Assembly: GCA_965227045.1 (NCBI GenBank)
Contig: OZ245718.1
Location: 1,736,001-1,800,000 of the forward strand
Direction of reading: 5' to 3'
DNA from: UBA10649 sp965227045
GTDB lineage: Bacteria > Actinomycetota > Actinomycetes > S36-B12
DNA: 64,000 nucleotides
Notes under the pieces: generated by a model
What the model was told of the DNA's origin: nothing
The model's input: only the letters and a program-made list of their open reading frames with translations
Database searches by the model: none
Shown: one piece after another, positions 61,220 through 64,000 of the stretch
Layout: the number at the start of each line of letters is the position of its first letter
Numbering within the stretch: position 1 is the first letter of the stretch
Program-made: the position numbers and the translations under genes

Positions 61220-61674
61220 CGGGCTCACCCATCACGCACCACACCTTCACCATCGACCGGCTCTACCCGGTAGCGCCCGCTGCGGTGTTCCGCGCGAATT
61301 CGGAGTACGACGCGAAGCGCCGCTGGTTCGCCGAGGGTGAGGGATTCACGGTGCTCGAGTACCACCTCGACTTCCGCGAGGGCGGCAACGAGTCCGCGCG
61401 ATTCGTCGCACCCGGCGGGGTGCACATCACCTACGACGCGACCTTCCACCACATCGAGCCCGACAGGCGCATCGTCGCGGCCTACGAGATGAGCGTCGAA
61501 GGAATACGAATCTCGGTGTCGCTTGCGACGACCGAGCTAGAGGAGGTCGACGGCGGCACGCGACTCGTCTTCACCGAGCAGGGCTCCTACATCGGTGAGG
61601 AGGATCAGACAGCGTCGCGCGAGGAGGGCAGCCGCAGCCTGCTCGAAGCCCTCGCGTTGGAACTGTCGCGCTAG
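61216..61674 (+). CDS. SRPBCC/AHSA1 domain protein
   Basis: 152 residues, START-like ligand-binding fold: FTIDRLYPVAPAAVFRANSEY, RRWFAEGEGF, VHITYDATFHHIEPDRRIVAAYEM and TRLVFTEQGSYI. Homologous to the Hsp90-activator AHSA1 but in bacteria of unknown ligand. Co-regulated with the upstream ArsR protein. Its stop shares the CTAG tetramer with the convergent MFS gene. Confidence 0.88.
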   Translation: MTGSPITHHTFTIDRLYPVAPAAVFRANSEYDAKRRWFAEGEGFTVLEYHLDFREGGNESARFVAPGGVHITYDATFHHIEPDRRIVAAYEMSVEGIRISVSLATTELEEVDGGTRLVFTEQGSYIGEEDQTASREEGSRSLLEALALELSR

Positions 61675-63287
61675 GCCTCGATCTGTTCCTCGGCGGGGGC
61701 CGTCGAGCCCGGTGCATCAGCCGGCAGTCGGCCGGTGAAGAACAGTGCGGCGATGGTGAGCAGAGCGGCGAGCGCGAAAGCAGCCCTGAGCCCGTCGAGG
61801 CGGGCCTGAGTGTTGACGTCGACGATCGCCTCCGCGTCGGTGCCCGTGATGCCGGCGTCCGTCAGCGCTGTGGTGAGCTGCGCATCCGAGATGAATGGGA
61901 CCGATCCGACAAGGCTGGTGCTCGCCTGCGTCTTGACCGAGTCGGGCACGTCCGGATTGGTCTGAATACCGGTGATGACCGACGCGGTCAGTGTCGCAAT
62001 GAGCACCGAGCCGATCAAGGCCGTCCCCAGCGAGGCGCCGAGGTTGGTCGCCGTGTTCTGCAGGCCACCGACCTCGCCGCTCTGCTCGTCCGGTACCGCA
62101 GACACGGTCACAGCACCGAGCTGCGAGGACAGCGCACCGAGCCCCAGGCCCATGAGCAGCATCGGAATGAACACCACCGCGGCATTCGCGCCCGGGCTCA
62201 TTCCTGCGACCAGGAACAGTATTCCCGCGAGCATCGAGCACAGGCCGAGTCGAACGGTGCGTCGCGGATTCGCACGCGGCCACATCTTGGGGATGCCGAT
62301 CGCGGCGACGAGAAGTGCGGCCGACAGCGGCAGGATCCGGATGCCCGTCTCAAGTGCCGTCAGGCCTAGCACGACGGACAAGAAGAGGGGCACGGCGAAG
62401 AACACGCCCGCCTGCACCATGAACTGTGCGAAGAACATGGTCAGCCCGCCGGACAGTTGCCGGATCCTCAGCATCGCGGGATCCATCAGTGGCTCGCCGC
62501 CCGTCTCCTGAAGGTGCGTCTCCCAACGCAGGAAGCAGTACACGACAAGCCCACCAAGCAGGATCAGCCAGATTGTTGGCGAGGCGCCGAGGATGGTCGG
62601 GGCACCGGGAATCGGAATCACCCAGCCCCACTCGCCGGAGCGCAGCACGCCGAATACGAAGGCGCCGAGTCCGACGACCGACAGAGCGGAGCCGATTAGA
62701 TCAAGTTTCGCGCGCACCGGCGCGACGTCAGCGATCTTGCGGAGGAACAGCAAGATGATCCCGACGATGACGACCTCGCCGATGAACACGTAGCGCCACG
62801 AGGCGTACGTCGTAACCGCCCCGCCGATGAGCGGACCGGCCGCCACCGCCATGGCCCCCGCGGCGGCGACGAGCCCATACGCGCTCGAGCGCCTGTCGGC
62901 CGGGAAGTTGGCCGCGACGAGCGCGACGATCGCCGGCATGATGAGCGCGGCACCGAGTCCTTCGAGCAGAGACCAGCCGATGAGCAGGACCTCGAGATTC
63001 GGGGCGATCGCGGTGACGAAGGATCCCAGGCCGTAGACGACGAGACCGATGGCGAATGCACGCCGGCGACCAATGATCGTTCCGATCTTGCCGCCGGTGA
63101 TCATCATTGTGGCCATGACGAGTGTGTAGAGCGTGATCGCGGTCTGGATGCCGGTGATCGACGTTCCAAGGTCAGCGGCTACCTGCGGCATCGAGACGTT
63201 CATGACGGTGCTGTCGAGAGTCATGAGGAACTGGCTCGACGCCAGGACGGCGAGTACCAGTCCGGCGGCCCCGCGCTTCCCCGTCAT
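61671..63287 (-). CDS. MFS multidrug efflux transporter (DHA2, EmrB/QacA family)
   Basis: 538 residues, 14 predicted helices. Family motifs: LDSTVMNVSMPQVAADL in TM1, GGKIGTIIGRRRAFAIGLVVY (motif A), GLGAALIMPAIVAL, and motif C-like AVAAGPLIGGAV. Proton-driven export of drugs or metabolites. An extracytoplasmic loop of about 60 residues precedes the last helix (DAQLTTALTDAGITG). Lies 18 bases after the response regulator gene on the same strand. Confidence 0.91.
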   Translation of the reverse strand: MTGKRGAAGLVLAVLASSQFLMTLDSTVMNVSMPQVAADLGTSITGIQTAITLYTLVMATMMITGGKIGTIIGRRRAFAIGLVVYGLGSFVTAIAPNLEVLLIGWSLLEGLGAALIMPAIVALVAANFPADRRSSAYGLVAAAGAMAVAAGPLIGGAVTTYASWRYVFIGEVVIVGIILLFLRKIADVAPVRAKLDLIGSALSVVGLGAFVFGVLRSGEWGWVIPIPGAPTILGASPTIWLILLGGLVVYCFLRWETHLQETGGEPLMDPAMLRIRQLSGGLTMFFAQFMVQAGVFFAVPLFLSVVLGLTALETGIRILPLSAALLVAAIGIPKMWPRANPRRTVRLGLCSMLAGILFLVAGMSPGANAAVVFIPMLLMGLGLGALSSQLGAVTVSAVPDEQSGEVGGLQNTATNLGASLGTALIGSVLIATLTASVITGIQTNPDVPDSVKTQASTSLVGSVPFISDAQLTTALTDAGITGTDAEAIVDVNTQARLDGLRAAFALAALLTIAALFFTGRLPADAPGSTAPAEEQIEA

Positions 63288-63305
63288 GCGCGTGATCTTG
63301 GCACG

Positions 63306-63947
63306 TCAGATGAGTCGACGCGCCGATGCCCACTTAGCCAGTTCGTGGCGGTCCGACAACTGCAGCTTGCGCAGGACGGCCGACACGTGACTCTCGACGG
63401 TCTTGATCGAGAGCACGAGTTCGCTCGCGACCTCTCGGTAGGTGTAGCCACGAGCGATCAGTCGCATGACCTCCCGCTCACGCGGGGTGAGTCGATCGAG
63501 TTCGTCATCGTCCTCGGCCGATCCACCGGCGAATGCGTCGAGCACAAATCCGGCGAGACGCGGGGAGAAGACGGCATCGCCCTCCGCTATCCGCCTGATC
63601 GACTCCAGCAGCTCTGGCCCGGTGATCGCCTTCATGACGTATCCCCGGGCGCCGCCGCGCACGATGTCGACGACATCGGCGGGTGCGTCACTGACCGACA
63701 GGGCCAGGAACTTGGTGTCCGGGACCTGCTCGACGCAGGCGTCGAGCACCGCGCGGCCGTCGCCTCCCGGTAGATGCACATCAAGTAGGACGACGTCGGG
63801 TCTGGTCGCCAGGATCACGCTTACCGCATCCGCCACGTCGCCCGCCTCGCCGACGATGTCGACATCCGAGCCGATCTCCGCACGTACGCCGGACCGGACC
63901 ATCGCGTGATCATCGACGAGTACGACTCGCAGCTTGCTCGCGATCAC
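63306..63947 (-). CDS. NarL/LuxR family response regulator
   Basis: 213 residues. Receiver domain with acid pocket VVLVDDHAMVRSG, phosphoacceptor VVLLDVHLPGG (Asp about 56) and Lys in YVMKAITGPELL; LuxR-type HTH LTPREREVMRLIARGYTYREVA and SIKTVESHVSAVLRKL. GTG start overlaps the kinase stop (GTGA), giving a coupled two-component pair; the MFS pump follows and may be a target. Confidence 0.94.
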   Translation of the reverse strand: MIASKLRVVLVDDHAMVRSGVRAEIGSDVDIVGEAGDVADAVSVILATRPDVVLLDVHLPGGDGRAVLDACVEQVPDTKFLALSVSDAPADVVDIVRGGARGYVMKAITGPELLESIRRIAEGDAVFSPRLAGFVLDAFAGGSAEDDDELDRLTPREREVMRLIARGYTYREVASELVLSIKTVESHVSAVLRKLQLSDRHELAKWASARRLI

Positions 63948-64000
63948 GACGCGGCCTGTGATCGAGCGATGCGCAGGCGGATCTCCGTGCCCGAGCCCGA
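63944..64000 (-). CDS. Sensor histidine kinase, C-terminal end only
   Basis: The last 18 residues, SGSGTEIRLRIARSQAAS, are visible before the window ends. The GSGTEIRLR stretch is the G3/last-strand region of a HATPase domain. Overlap with the response regulator start (GTGA) supports it being the cognate kinase. Confidence 0.75.
   Translation of the reverse strand, partial: SGSGTEIRLRIARSQAAS

Overview
The window is high-G+C and very dense: about 72 genes, no gap above 300 bases, and most neighbours overlapping by 4 to 8 bases (ATGA or GTGA junctions). Several things point to an actinobacterium (Actinomycetota). The order ppa / dacB - zinc metalloprotease - tilS - hpt - ftsH - folE-folP-folB-folK - DUF3180 - panC is the conserved actinobacterial block known from Mycobacterium and Streptomyces. 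GTTCACC-type PHO boxes are present, GTG starts are common, and many genes appear leaderless. The genus cannot be read from the sequence. No rRNA, tRNA, insertion sequence, prophage or CRISPR array was seen.

Layout. 1-5164: nadB (partial), panC, a Rossmann protein, a MidA-type methyltransferase next to an orphan NuoD-like protein, and two small proteins. 5161-15248: one long minus-strand housekeeping series (folate synthesis, FtsH, purine salvage, TilS, metalloprotease, mannose-6-phosphate isomerase, PBP4), then ppa. 15254-18316: a CoA-disulfide reductase/rhodanese fusion and a 54-residue Cys-rich protein diverging around a CstR/CsoR-like operator, then an AI-2E family transporter. 18333-24932: a phosphate regulon (pit, pstC, pstA, pstB, pstS, second PstS-like lipoprotein) with PHO boxes at three promoters. 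25064-27062: an arsenic operon (arsR divergent from arsI-arsC-aqpS). 27069-34917: moeA, cupin lipoprotein, membrane proteins, DEAD-box helicase, phosphatase-like protein and glpD. 35174-39081: a hairpin-preceded three-gene unit (DUF6421, SDR, threonine-aldolase-like). 39078-41475: PH-domain membrane proteins and an Lrp regulator. 41533-44966: TPP riboswitch and thiamine ABC transporter. 44996-50145: a membrane aminopropyltransferase-like protein and a copper-type periplasmic set (YcnI, two CopC). 50142-64000: tryptophan dioxygenase, VOC and GNAT proteins, hydrolase, a DHPS-like paralogue, secreted proteins, a CASTOR/POLLUX-type channel, LtrA, a second ArsR-type switch with an AHSA1 protein, an MFS pump, and a response regulator with the tail of its kinase.

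How parts work together. GTP is taken to dihydropteroate by folE, folB, folK and folP in one translationally coupled string behind ftsH. Arsenate enters by the phosphate systems, so the ars operon beside pit-pst is functionally apt: ArsC makes arsenite, AqpS can let it out, ArsI handles organoarsenicals. The thiamine transporter is gated by its riboswitch.

Most notable: (i) the NuoD paralogue keeps the arginine methylated by MidA/NDUFAF7 in complex I but has lost both quinone-binding residues; (ii) twelve genes start exactly six bases after a TANNNT hexamer, a leaderless-promoter pattern, and in four of them the hexamer is built on the stop codon of the gene before; (iii) the PHO boxes of pit lie inside the 3' end of aqpS; (iv) strong uncatalogued palindromes sit at 14673-14704, 31470-31561 and 35174-35221.
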